Shown here piece by piece: positions 8,358-18,137 of a stretch of 64,000 bases of DNA (within the stretch, counting starts at the first letter, position 1; the number at the start of each line of letters is the position of its first letter). The DNA is from Sphingopyxis sp. (GTDB lineage Bacteria; Pseudomonadota; Alphaproteobacteria; Sphingomonadales; Sphingomonadaceae). Where the stretch lies: assembly GCA_016793775.1 (NCBI GenBank), contig JAEULK010000089.1, forward strand, positions 62,001-126,000, written 5' to 3'. Made by a program: the position numbers and the translations under genes. The notes under the pieces were generated by a model that was not told the DNA's origin, made no database searches, and was given only the letters and a program-made list of their open reading frames with translations.

Positions 8358-9622
8358 CCGAAAATCCTCTCGACGCGTGACAGGCCCTCGATCAGTGCCG
8401 CCACGTCATCGCTGTTACTGTAAACGCCAAAACTCGCGCGCGCGGTCGCCGACACCCCCAGATGCTCCATCAGCGGCTGTGCGCAATGGTGGCCGGCGCG
8501 GATCGCGACCCCGCTTTCGTCCAAGATAGTGCCGATATCGTGCGGATGAACCCCCGCCATCGCAAAACTCACGATCCCAGCACTGTTTTCAGGGCCGTAA
8601 AGCGTGATGCTGTTCTTGCGCGCCAGCGCTTCGCGCAGCGCGCCAACGAGTGTGACTTCGTGCGCGTGGATCGCGTCGATGCCGATGCCCTCAACATAAT
8701 CGACCGCCGCTGCGAGCCCGATCGCCTCGATGATCGCGGGGGTGCCCGCCTCGAAGCGTGTGGGGGCGGGGGCGTAGGTCGTCTTTTCAAAGGTCACGCG
8801 GTCGATCATCGACCCCCCGCCCTGCCACGGCGGCAACCGGTCGAGCTTGTCGCTCCACAGCACGCCGACGCCGGTGGGGCCGTAAAGCTTGTGCCCCGAA
8901 AACACATAATAGTCGCAGCCGAGCGCTGCGACATCGACGGGCAGGCGCGGCACCGCCTGACAGCCGTCGATCAGCAGTTCGGCGCTGACGCGATGCGCCA
9001 GTTCGGCGGCGCGCGCGACGTCGAGCGGGCTGCCGAGCACGTTCGAGACATGCGCGAAGGCGACCATATTGTGGTCGGGGGTCAGCAACTTTTCGGCGGC
9101 ATCGAGGTCGATGCAGCCGTCGGCGGTCAGCGGGCAGACATCGACCTGCCAGCCCGCAAGCTGCCACGGCACGATATTGCTGTGATGCTCGAGCGTTGAC
9201 AGCAGCACGCGGCCCTTGCGGGGGTGGCTGTAAGCGACGAGGTTGATCGCCTCGGTCGCGCCGCGCACGAACGCGATCTGCTCTTCCTTTGCGCCGATAA
9301 ACGCCGCGATCCGCCGCCGCGCCGCCTCGTAAGCGAGCGTCATGTCGGCCGAGCGCGCATAGACGCCGCGGTGCACAGTCGCATAGTCGCGGCCCATCGC
9401 GTTCACCGTCGCGTCGATCACCGCCTGCGGCTTTTGCGCGGTCGCGGCGGTGTCGAGATAATGCCAGCCGGGGTTGAGGCCGGGGAAGTCGGCCCTTATG
9501 TCCCCCTCCCGCATGCGGGAGGGGTTAGGGGAGGGCATGTCGAGGCCATGCGCTGACGAAACAGGCCCTCCCCCGACCCCTCCCGCATGCGGGAGGGGAG
9601 AAGAAAGATCGGTCGGGCTCAC
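8354..9622 (-). CDS. sufS: Cysteine desulfurase SufS with repeat-derived N-terminal extension
   Basis: PLP enzyme of 422 aa that takes sulfur from cysteine for Fe-S synthesis. The PLP lysine lies in SGHKLYGPTG and the persulfide-forming Cys380 in RAGHHCAQPLMEH. The start is a GTG at 9622 overlapping the sufD stop (GTGA). The enzyme domain only begins near residue 41 (DIRADFPGLNPGWHYLDTAA). Residues of roughly 9-40 are encoded by a palindromic repeat (9502-9599) read in frame. An internal ATG at 9514 (MREGDIRADF) could give a normal-length protein, but it lies inside the repeat and lacks a clear ribosome site. Confidence 0.93.
   Translation of the reverse strand: MSPTDLSSPLPHAGGVGGGPVSSAHGLDMPSPNPSRMREGDIRADFPGLNPGWHYLDTAATAQKPQAVIDATVNAMGRDYATVHRGVYARSADMTLAYEAARRRIAAFIGAKEEQIAFVRGATEAINLVAYSHPRKGRVLLSTLEHHSNIVPWQLAGWQVDVCPLTADGCIDLDAAEKLLTPDHNMVAFAHVSNVLGSPLDVARAAELAHRVSAELLIDGCQAVPRLPVDVAALGCDYYVFSGHKLYGPTGVGVLWSDKLDRLPPWQGGGSMIDRVTFEKTTYAPAPTRFEAGTPAIIEAIGLAAAVDYVEGIGIDAIHAHEVTLVGALREALARKNSITLYGPENSAGIVSFAMAGVHPHDIGTILDESGVAIRAGHHCAQPLMEHLGVSATARASFGVYSNSDDVAALIEGLSRVERIFG
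9502..9599. repeat. Palindromic repeat element, copy 1, inside sufS
   Basis: A 98-bp element. Each end carries the self-complementary core CCCCTCCCGCATGCGGGAGG(GG), and the inner flanks TTAGGGGAGGGC and GCCCTCCCCCGA are also roughly complementary, so the whole unit can fold into a large cruciform around a spacer of about 28 bp. It lies within the 5' coding part of sufS without breaking the frame. A second copy with the same layout is at 13364-13459. Confidence 0.85.
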
Positions 9623-10344
9623 ACCAACTCCCCCAGCTTCGTGAGCGCGAGCGCCTGCAGATGCTCCTCATCTTCGGCGCCGTCGAACACGCCCGCGACG
9701 AACGCCTGCAGCAATATCTTCTTCGCTTCGGCGGGCGGCAGGCCGCGCGACTGGAGATAATAGAGCGCCATCGCGTCGAGTTCGCCGATCGCGCAGCCAT
9801 GCGCGCATTTGACGTCGTCGGCGAAGATTTCGAGTTCGGGCTTGGCGTTGGCGGTCGCGCTGCGACCCAGCAGCATCGCTTTCACATCCTGCTCGCTGTC
9901 GGTCTGCTGCGCATCGCGCGCGACGGCGACCTTGCCGAGATAGGTTCCTGTGGCGGTGCCGCCGAGTACCGAGCGCACGACCTGGCGCGACGTCGCGCCG
10001 GGTTCGGCGTGGGTGACGGTGGTAACGATCTCGAGATTCTGCTCCCCGCCACCGATCTGCGCCGCGCCGAGATGGAAGTCGGCGCCCTCGTGTAAAGTCA
10101 CCGCAAGTTCGATGCGGCCATAGGCGCCGCCGATGTTGAGGATGTGCAGCGACGCCGCCGCGCCCTTGCCGAGCACCAGTTCGATCTGACGGATATCGCC
10201 TTCGTCCTGCACGATCGCGCGCCTAAAGTCGCCGCCCGCAGGCACGACGATGCTTTCGGGCGCGGGCAGCGGCCACGCTGCGGTCACCGCGTCGATGTCG
10301 CTATAGCGCCACGCTTCGTCACGCCGGGTGGGGCGGGCGGTCAT
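9619..10344 (-). CDS. sufD: Fe-S cluster assembly scaffold subunit SufD (short form)
   Basis: Partner of SufB in the SufBC2D scaffold. At 241 aa it is much shorter than E. coli SufD (about 420) but typical of sphingomonads. The C-terminal half keeps the family pattern KPELEIFADDVKCAHGCAIGELD, with conserved Cys and His residues near residue 170, and AKKILLQAFVAGVFD. The ATG at 10344 (MTARPTRRDEAWRYSD) overlaps the stop of the upstream small gene by 4 bp. Upstream codons in the same frame encode no SufD-like sequence. Confidence 0.9.
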   Translation of the reverse strand: MTARPTRRDEAWRYSDIDAVTAAWPLPAPESIVVPAGGDFRRAIVQDEGDIRQIELVLGKGAAASLHILNIGGAYGRIELAVTLHEGADFHLGAAQIGGGEQNLEIVTTVTHAEPGATSRQVVRSVLGGTATGTYLGKVAVARDAQQTDSEQDVKAMLLGRSATANAKPELEIFADDVKCAHGCAIGELDAMALYYLQSRGLPPAEAKKILLQAFVAGVFDGAEDEEHLQALALTKLGELV

Positions 10345-10651
10345 GGCCGGCGCTCCGCCCATTCGCGGCGGAAGTCGGCGAGCAAAGTCGATTTGCGCTT
10401 GTCGATGCAGGCCTTCACTTCGGCCTGGTTCGATGCGCCCTTCTTCACGCAGGTCGCACTCGTCTTGCAAAGCTGCGCATCGAGACGCGCATTACCGCTG
10501 CTTTCGCTGAGGTCGCAATGGTAACGACCCTTGGCGTCGCGGCCGACCATGACCGAAAGGCGGCCCAGCTTTTGTGCGATCACGACGATTTCCTCGTCGG
10601 TCGGCACCGGCTCAGGGGCATGCGCAATCGTCAAAAGGGCGAAGGCGAGGA

Positions 10652-10655
<4 letters not shown>
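10341..10655 (-). CDS. Small exported protein of unknown function inside the suf operon
   Basis: Not recognised. The 104-aa product begins with a short signal-like hydrophobic stretch (MILAFALLTIAHA) and then reads as a small basic protein with four Cys (YHCDL, QLCKT, ATCVK, KACID). It overlaps sufC by 4 bp at its start and sufD by 4 bp at its end, so it must be co-translated with the Fe-S genes although its product appears to be periplasmic. The even cysteine number suits disulfide bonding after export. A direct role in cluster assembly is not supported by the sequence. Confidence 0.7.
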
Positions 10656-11409
<754 letters not shown>

Positions 11410-11410
<1 letters not shown>

Positions 11411-11864
11411 CAGTTGGTCGCTTCTTGACTGTCGAGATAAAGCTGGCGAGCCGCCATGTATCTGTTTCCGATTTCAGCAAAAATCACGTAAGACGCTCGT
11501 CGGTGTTCGGCGTTTTCTATCGCATTCGCCTCCAAGAACCGCTCGCAGCAATACGGCCAGAGAGGAAGGCCGTCAGGCTCGCAATTCTTCCAAACACCCA
11601 TCGCCCAATCAGTCGCTGCGGATTTCACTCCGTCCAGCTCGTGCTGTCGCGCTTGGCGGTTTTCAGCCGCGGCTCGTTGTTGAGTGCGCCATTCTACCAA
11701 GGAGGCCTGAGTGGGAAAGCTACGAGTAAGCCAAGCTTCAACCACCGATGGCTTCAGATAATAGTCGTCGGCCACTTGAGTGATCAGTTTCTCAATCGGC
11801 AAATCTGCCGAAACCAACAATTCCAGCAACGCTGTCGTGGCCTCTTGCGCGTCGTCGGCTTTTG

Positions 11865-11868
<4 letters not shown>
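11410..11868 (-). CDS. Unknown 152-aa protein inserted between sufB and sufC
   Basis: No family recognised. It is predicted cytosolic and helical, rich in Ala, Glu, Trp and Tyr, with a [20 protein letters not shown] segment near residue 95 holding three cysteines. Its base composition is visibly more AT-rich, with less biased codons, than the flanking suf genes, which suggests later acquisition. Yet its start overlaps sufB by 4 bp and its stop overlaps sufC by 1 bp, so it is fully embedded in the operon. It could be a cargo gene or a host-adapted accessory factor. Confidence 0.72.
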
Positions 11869-13348
<1,480 letters not shown>

Positions 13349-13352
<4 letters not shown>

Positions 13353-13858
13353 GCTTCTATCCTCCCCTCCCGCTTGCGGGAGGGGTTGGGGGAGGGAATG
13401 TTTGCAAAAGAGTTGTCAGAGACAGGCCCTCCCCAAACCCCTCCCGCAGGCGGGAGGGGCTTAGAAAGACTCGCCAAACTGATCTCCGCCAGCGCGCCGC
13501 GCACCGCACCGTTCACCACGCCCCAATGCGGCTGCACCTTGCAGCTGCCCTCGAGCGAGCAGTCGTGACGGCCCTCGGCGACGCAAGCGGTCAGCGCGAT
13601 CGGGCCTTCGACCGCTTCGATGATGTCGGCTACATTGATCGCCGCCGCGGGACGCGCCAGCCGGATGCCGCCGCCGCTGCCGCGCGAGGCGACGAGCAGG
13701 CCGGCGCGCGCGAGCTGGCTCACCAGTTTCTGCGCGGTCGGCCCCGGAATCCCCGTCTGCTCGGCGAGCATCCCGGCACTGAGCGCAACCGACCCGCACT
13801 GGCGGGCGGCGGCGCTCATCAGCACCACGGCATAATCGGCAAGGTTGGACAGGCGCAT
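13349..13858 (-). CDS. Rrf2-family regulator of the suf operon, with repeat-derived C-terminal tail
   Basis: A 169-aa winged-helix regulator heading the suf operon, so probably an Fe-S or iron-sensing repressor of the IscR/SufR/RirA type. The Rrf2 core starts [18 protein letters not shown], with the HTH around [25 protein letters not shown]. The cluster-binding cysteines fit [17 protein letters not shown] (three Cys, near residues 91-107). The ATG at 13858 follows GAAGGA. The last 35 or so residues ([15 protein letters not shown] to NPSRKREG) come from a palindromic repeat and match the peptide inserted in SufS. Confidence 0.9.
13364..13459. repeat. Palindromic repeat element, copy 2, at the regulator/sufB junction
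   Basis: This copy has the same architecture as 9502-9599. Outer palindromic cores of the form CCCCTCCCGC..GCGGGAGGGG (with TT or AG at the centre) flank complementary arms ending in GGAGGGA and GGCCCTCC and a spacer of about 28 bp ending in AGACAGG. It encodes the C-terminal tail of the Rrf2 regulator, and its outer arm contributes to the sufB ribosome site. Confidence 0.85.
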
Positions 13859-13896
13859 GCGTTCCTTCTCGCGGAAATTGCGAACGATTCTTAACT

Positions 13897-13911
13897 GGAG
13901 TAAATTACTCC
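13897..13911. promoter_or_regulatory. Perfect palindrome in the suf promoter, probable Rrf2 operator
   Basis: The sequence GGAGTAA-A-TTACTCC is a perfect 7+1+7 palindrome 38 bp upstream of the regulator start, next to an AT-rich TATATAAG (minus strand). Position and symmetry are those expected for autoregulation by the dimeric Rrf2 protein encoded immediately downstream. No other copy was noticed in the window. Confidence 0.7.
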
Positions 13912-13969
13912 ACTTATATAGGCGAGGGGCCCGCGCGGCGCAAGCAAGGCGGTTTTGGGAAGGCCCAAG

Positions 13970-14008
13970 AAAAAAAGGCACCCATCTGGCCGAAGCCAAA
14001 TGAGTGCC
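13970..14008 (-). terminator. Strong intrinsic terminator upstream of the suf promoter
   Basis: On the minus strand a 14-bp stem with two G-U pairs and a TTCG tetraloop (GGCACTCATTTGGC/GCCAGATGGGTGCC) is followed by seven T residues. It ends transcription coming from the AraC-type gene, or the RNA of the intervening 130 bp, before the suf promoter. Confidence 0.8.
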
Positions 14009-14145
14009 AAGATGAAGGTCTCGGTCCCCTGAAAGGGGCGAGCTCTTCTGGGTCGCAGCCCCCGATTATGCCGGGGCGACGATTCGCGATTGGATGGAAA
14101 CGCCAAAACGACGGGGCGTGAAATTTTTCAAGGTAAATGCGGCGC

Positions 14146-15033
14146 TCAGGTTTCGGACACCATCGGGCTGACCTTGCCCGCAAGCTGCTTGCGGCCCTTG
14201 GCGGTTGCCTCGACATAGCTCGACGGTTTCGCGAGCTGGCCGGGGGTGGCGCCGGCGAAGCGCTTGATCTCGCGAATCAGGTGCGACTGGTCGTAAAAGG
14301 CGTCGCCGAGTTCGGCGTCGTCGAGCTTTTCGCCGCGCGCGAGCGCCGACGCCGCGCGCACCGCGCGATATTTGCGCGCCAGCATGCGCGGCGACAGGCC
14401 GTAATAATGCTTCGTCATCCGCTCGACCGAGCGGATCGACATGCCCGTCGCCTCGACCAGTTCGGGGACGTGCGGGCTGGCCGATCCGGTCAGCCACTGA
14501 TCGACGGTGCGGGTGAACCACACCGGCGCGGGTTCGTTCTTCTTGAGGATCTCGCGGACGAAATTATTGCCGATCACCAGCCGTTCGGCGGTGTCGGCGG
14601 CGTTGCCGATCGCGTCGACCACCTCCTCGATCCAGTCGCCGAACAGGTCGGCGGCGTCGATCGCGCGGTCGGTCAATTTGTCGGCATGCGCCCCCATCAG
14701 GGTCGCCCAGCCCGCGGGCATCAGCCCAAAGCCGTACATGCGCAGCGGGCCCGGCGCGATCGCCTGGACGCTGCCGCTAGTGGGGCCGATGATCGTCGCG
14801 CGACCGGCGGGAAAGCGATAGCCGTCGGGAAAGACATATTCGCCCTTCGGCACGTCCATGATGCGGAATTGCGGACGGTCGGCGCGCTCGCTCTCGTCGA
14901 ATAACGGCAGGTCGACGCGCACGAAATAGAAGCTCGACACCATTTCGGCGAGGTCGGGATCGGGCGGAAAATATTGCAGCTCGAACGGCGCGTCGCCGTC
15001 CGCGCCCGCTGGCGTGGATGAAGCTTCCGTCAT
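14146..15033 (-). CDS. AraC-family transcriptional regulator
   Basis: A 295-aa DNA-binding protein. The N-terminal part (about 1-150) carries YFPPDPDLAEMVSSFYFVRV and PDGYRFPAGRATIIGPTSG, the pattern of an AraC-associated ligand domain (DUF6597-like). The C-terminal AraC double HTH runs from about 195 to 275, with VPELVEATGMSIRSVERMTKHYYGLSP and the second HTH AFYDQSHLIREIKRFAGATPGQL. It has no obvious divergent target gene; its stop is about 290 bp from the suf regulator, with a terminator between them. The ligand is unknown. Confidence 0.9.
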   Translation of the reverse strand: MTEASSTPAGADGDAPFELQYFPPDPDLAEMVSSFYFVRVDLPLFDESERADRPQFRIMDVPKGEYVFPDGYRFPAGRATIIGPTSGSVQAIAPGPLRMYGFGLMPAGWATLMGAHADKLTDRAIDAADLFGDWIEEVVDAIGNAADTAERLVIGNNFVREILKKNEPAPVWFTRTVDQWLTGSASPHVPELVEATGMSIRSVERMTKHYYGLSPRMLARKYRAVRAASALARGEKLDDAELGDAFYDQSHLIREIKRFAGATPGQLAKPSSYVEATAKGRKQLAGKVSPMVSET

Positions 15034-15131
15034 GACGAGACCGACCCCCGGCGGCTGCCTCGCCGCCTGTTTAACTAGGCTAAATCATTTGCCTTTCGGT
15101 TGCCCGCGTCAAGGCGCAAATCGCCAAAGCG

Positions 15132-16946
15132 TTAACTCTTTTGGGTGGCGATCCAGGCATCGACTCGCCGTTCGAGCACATCGAGCGGCACCGGCCCCGA
15201 TTCGAGCACGATGTCGTGGAAGGCGCGGAAATCGAACTTGTCGCCCATCGCCTTCTGCGCGCGGGCCCGCAATTCCATGATCTTCAGCTTGCCGATCAGG
15301 TACGCGGTCGCCTGTCCCGGATAGACGATATAGCGTTCGATCGCTTTCTCGATGTCGCCCTGCGGGTTCGGCGTATTGTCCTTCAGATACTGGATCGCCT
15401 GCTCGCGCGTCCATTTCTTGTCGTGGATGCCGGTGTCGACGACGAGCCGCGTCGCGCGCCACAACTCCATGCCCAGCCGTCCGAAATCGGCATAGGGATC
15501 GGTGTAGAAGCCCATGTCCTTGGCGAGTTCCTCCGAATAGAGGCCCCAACCCTCGGTATAGGCGGTGAAACCGCCGAAACGGCGGAAGGGCGGCAGGCCG
15601 GTCAGTTCGGTCTGCACCGCACGCTGAAGGTGATGGCCCGGAACGCCCTCATGATAGGCGAGCGCCTCGAGTTCGGTCTTGGGCATGTCTTTGAGGTCGT
15701 AGAGGTTCACATAATAAATGCCCGGCCGCGACCCGTCGGGGGCGGGGGAGGAGTAGAAGGCCTTTCCGGCCGACTTCTCGCGGAATGCCTCGACCGCCTT
15801 TACCTGCAGCGCCGATTTGGGAATGGTGTTGAAGAAGGCGGGAAGCCTCGCCTCCATCGCCTTCACATGCTTGTCGACGTCGGCGAGATAGGCCTCGCGC
15901 GTCGTGTGATAATATTGCGGGCTGGTGCGCAGATGGTCGAAAAACTGGTTCAGCGTGCCCTGGAACCCGACCTGCGCCATGATCTTCTTCATTTCGCCAT
16001 GGATGCGCGCGACTTCGGACAGGCCGAGGTCGTGGATCTGCGCGGCGGTCATGTCGGTCGTCGTGTAATTGGCGAGCAAAGCCTCATAATAGGCCTTGCC
16101 CTCGGGCATCCGCCAAACGCCGTCCTGCGTCGGTGCCGAAGCCTGCTGGCGCTTCATTTCGGCGGCGAGGCGGGTGTAGGCGGGGCCCGCGCTTTCGGAC
16201 CAGGCAGCCTTGGCGGCGGTGATCAGCCGGGCCTTTTCGCCGGCGTCGATCTCGAGCTTGTTCACCTTGGCGCTGATGTCCTCGATCACCGCATTGTCGG
16301 CCTTTGTCAGATTGCCGATGTCCGAGATGACGAAAGGATAGACCCATTTGGGCGGCGCATAGCCCTTCGCGGCGCGCTCGGCCGATTCGGCGCTCAGCGT
16401 GTCGAGGATCGGCCCCATCTCGCGAATGCGCGACACATAGGCCTCGGCCTCGGCAGTATTGGCGACGCGGTGAATGTTGATCAGGAACGCTGGCATCTGG
16501 CTCTGCGCGCCGTTCATCTGATCGAAGATGTACCCATGGTCGCGGAACGGGAACAGGCGCTCGGCGCGCGCCGCCTGCGCGTTGAACAGTTCGAAAGACA
16601 GCGCCTCGTCGGCGGTCAACGCCTTGGGGTCGACGCTGCCGCGCATCGCTTCGGCAGTCGCGCTTTGCAGCTTGAAGCGCGCCACCGCCACCTCGTCGCT
16701 GACATCGTCCCACTGGCCATAGTCGCCGTCGCGCACCCCGCGCCGCGCCTTGCTTTCAGGAGAGAGCGACAGCTGCGCCGCGTCATATTTGTCGAAGAAT
16801 TCGCCAAGGTTCGCGCCCGCCGGCGCGACCTCGGCGGGCGGTGCTACCGTCGCGGGCGCCTGCTCGGCGACCGTCGGTGCGCAGCCGGCGAGCGCGATGG
16901 CGAACAGCGACGCGGACAGGCTGGTGGCAAGGCGGGGGTACGACAC
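15132..16946 (-). CDS. DUF885-family lipoprotein, putative metallopeptidase
   Basis: A 604-aa exported protein with a lipoprotein signal (MSYPRLATSLSASLFAIALAGC, lipobox LAGC). It belongs to DUF885, whose members carry the zinc-peptidase-like motif HEGxPGHH, here LAYHEGVPGHHLQRAVQ in the last third, followed by TEGWGLYSEELAKDMGFY. The family is related to M32-type peptidases and is thought to act on peptides in the periplasm; the substrate is unknown. It is transcribed divergently from pyrD, whose start is 81 bp away. Confidence 0.9.
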   Translation of the reverse strand: MSYPRLATSLSASLFAIALAGCAPTVAEQAPATVAPPAEVAPAGANLGEFFDKYDAAQLSLSPESKARRGVRDGDYGQWDDVSDEVAVARFKLQSATAEAMRGSVDPKALTADEALSFELFNAQAARAERLFPFRDHGYIFDQMNGAQSQMPAFLINIHRVANTAEAEAYVSRIREMGPILDTLSAESAERAAKGYAPPKWVYPFVISDIGNLTKADNAVIEDISAKVNKLEIDAGEKARLITAAKAAWSESAGPAYTRLAAEMKRQQASAPTQDGVWRMPEGKAYYEALLANYTTTDMTAAQIHDLGLSEVARIHGEMKKIMAQVGFQGTLNQFFDHLRTSPQYYHTTREAYLADVDKHVKAMEARLPAFFNTIPKSALQVKAVEAFREKSAGKAFYSSPAPDGSRPGIYYVNLYDLKDMPKTELEALAYHEGVPGHHLQRAVQTELTGLPPFRRFGGFTAYTEGWGLYSEELAKDMGFYTDPYADFGRLGMELWRATRLVVDTGIHDKKWTREQAIQYLKDNTPNPQGDIEKAIERYIVYPGQATAYLIGKLKIMELRARAQKAMGDKFDFRAFHDIVLESGPVPLDVLERRVDAWIATQKS

Positions 16947-17026
16947 GATTTTCTCCGGCTTATCATTGGACTTTGCTGGTCTGCGAGGGGCTTGCCATAG
17001 CGCCCCCCGGCGCGCAATGGCGGGCC

Positions 17027-18097
17027 ATGTCGCTCTTCGCTTCCCTGACCGATGCCGCCTATGCGCTCGTCCGCCCGCTCGTCCATGCGACCGACGGCGA
17101 GGCGGCGCATAATCTGACCCTGTCGGCGCTCGAGCCGCTGCCGGCGGCGCGGACGGCGCTGACCAGTCCGATCCTGAGGACCGAGGTCGCGGGGCTGAGC
17201 TTCCCCAATCCCGTCGGCCTGGCGCCGGGCTTCGACAAGGATGCGCGCGTCGCCGCGGTGATGCCGCGCTTCGGTTTCGGCTTCGCCGAGGTGGGGACGC
17301 TGACCCCGCTGCCGCAGGAAGGCAATCCGCGCCCGCGGCTGTTCCGGCTGGTCGAGGACGGCGCGGTGATCAACCGCATGGGGTTCAACAACGGCGGGCA
17401 GGCTGCGGCCGCCGAGCGCATCGCCAGGCTGCGCGCCTGCGGCATGGCGGTGCCGCTGGGCATCAACATCGGCGCGAACAAGGACAGCGACGACCGCATC
17501 GCCGATTATGCCAAGGGCGTCGCGGCGATGGCCCCGCTTGCCGATTATCTCACGGTCAATATCAGTTCGCCCAACACGCCGGGGCTGCGCGCGCTGCAGG
17601 ACAAGGGTGCGCTCGAAGCGCTGCTCGATGCCGTCAATGCGGCGCAGCCCGAAAGCGCGGCCAAGCCGGTGTTCCTGAAGGTCGCGCCCGATCTCGAACC
17701 CGCCGACATCGACGATGTCGTCGCGGCGGCGCTCGACAAGAGGCTCGCGGCGCTGATCGTGTCGAACACGACGATAACGCGCCCGGCATTGCGATCGGTA
17801 CGCGGACATGAGACGGGCGGGCTGTCCGGCGCCCCGCTCCACGACCTCGCGCTCCAGCGCCTCAAGGATTTCCGGACGGCGAGCGGCGGCGCGATTCCCT
17901 TGATCGGCGTCGGCGGCATCGCCAATGCCGAACAGGCGTGGGCGCGCATCCGCGCCGGGGCGAGCCTGGTGCAAATCTATTCTGCTATGGTCTTTGCAGG
18001 ACCCGGTCTTGCGGCGCGGATTGCGCGGGGACTTGAGGATCTGGCGATACGCGACGGCTTCACCCATGTCGCCGATGCGGTCGGGGTGGGCGATTGA
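17027..18097 (+). CDS. pyrD: Dihydroorotate dehydrogenase (quinone), class 2
   Basis: Membrane-associated flavoenzyme of pyrimidine synthesis that oxidises dihydroorotate to orotate and reduces quinone; 356 aa, normal for class 2. An N-terminal amphipathic helix (FASLTDAAYALVRPLVHATDGE) serves membrane contact. Substrate and FMN motifs are INRMGFNNGG, VNISSPNTPGLR (catalytic Ser), IVSNTT and IGVGGIANAEQAW. The frame is open upstream, but the ATG at 17027 gives the conserved N-terminus. Its stop is 40 bp from the gamma-glutamyltransferase start. Confidence 0.96.
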   Translation: MSLFASLTDAAYALVRPLVHATDGEAAHNLTLSALEPLPAARTALTSPILRTEVAGLSFPNPVGLAPGFDKDARVAAVMPRFGFGFAEVGTLTPLPQEGNPRPRLFRLVEDGAVINRMGFNNGGQAAAAERIARLRACGMAVPLGINIGANKDSDDRIADYAKGVAAMAPLADYLTVNISSPNTPGLRALQDKGALEALLDAVNAAQPESAAKPVFLKVAPDLEPADIDDVVAAALDKRLAALIVSNTTITRPALRSVRGHETGGLSGAPLHDLALQRLKDFRTASGGAIPLIGVGGIANAEQAWARIRAGASLVQIYSAMVFAGPGLAARIARGLEDLAIRDGFTHVADAVGVGD

Positions 18098-18137
18098 CGG
18101 GTTGCGCTGGCTGGCCCCTCGCGCCAATGTCCCGCGC

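Noticed and set aside
16841..17026. N-terminally extended PyrD (and similar long in-frame extensions upstream of the arylesterase, DUF3298 and HxlR genes)
   Set aside because: The extra codons overlap the opposing gene and lack family similarity; internal starts give the conserved N-termini.
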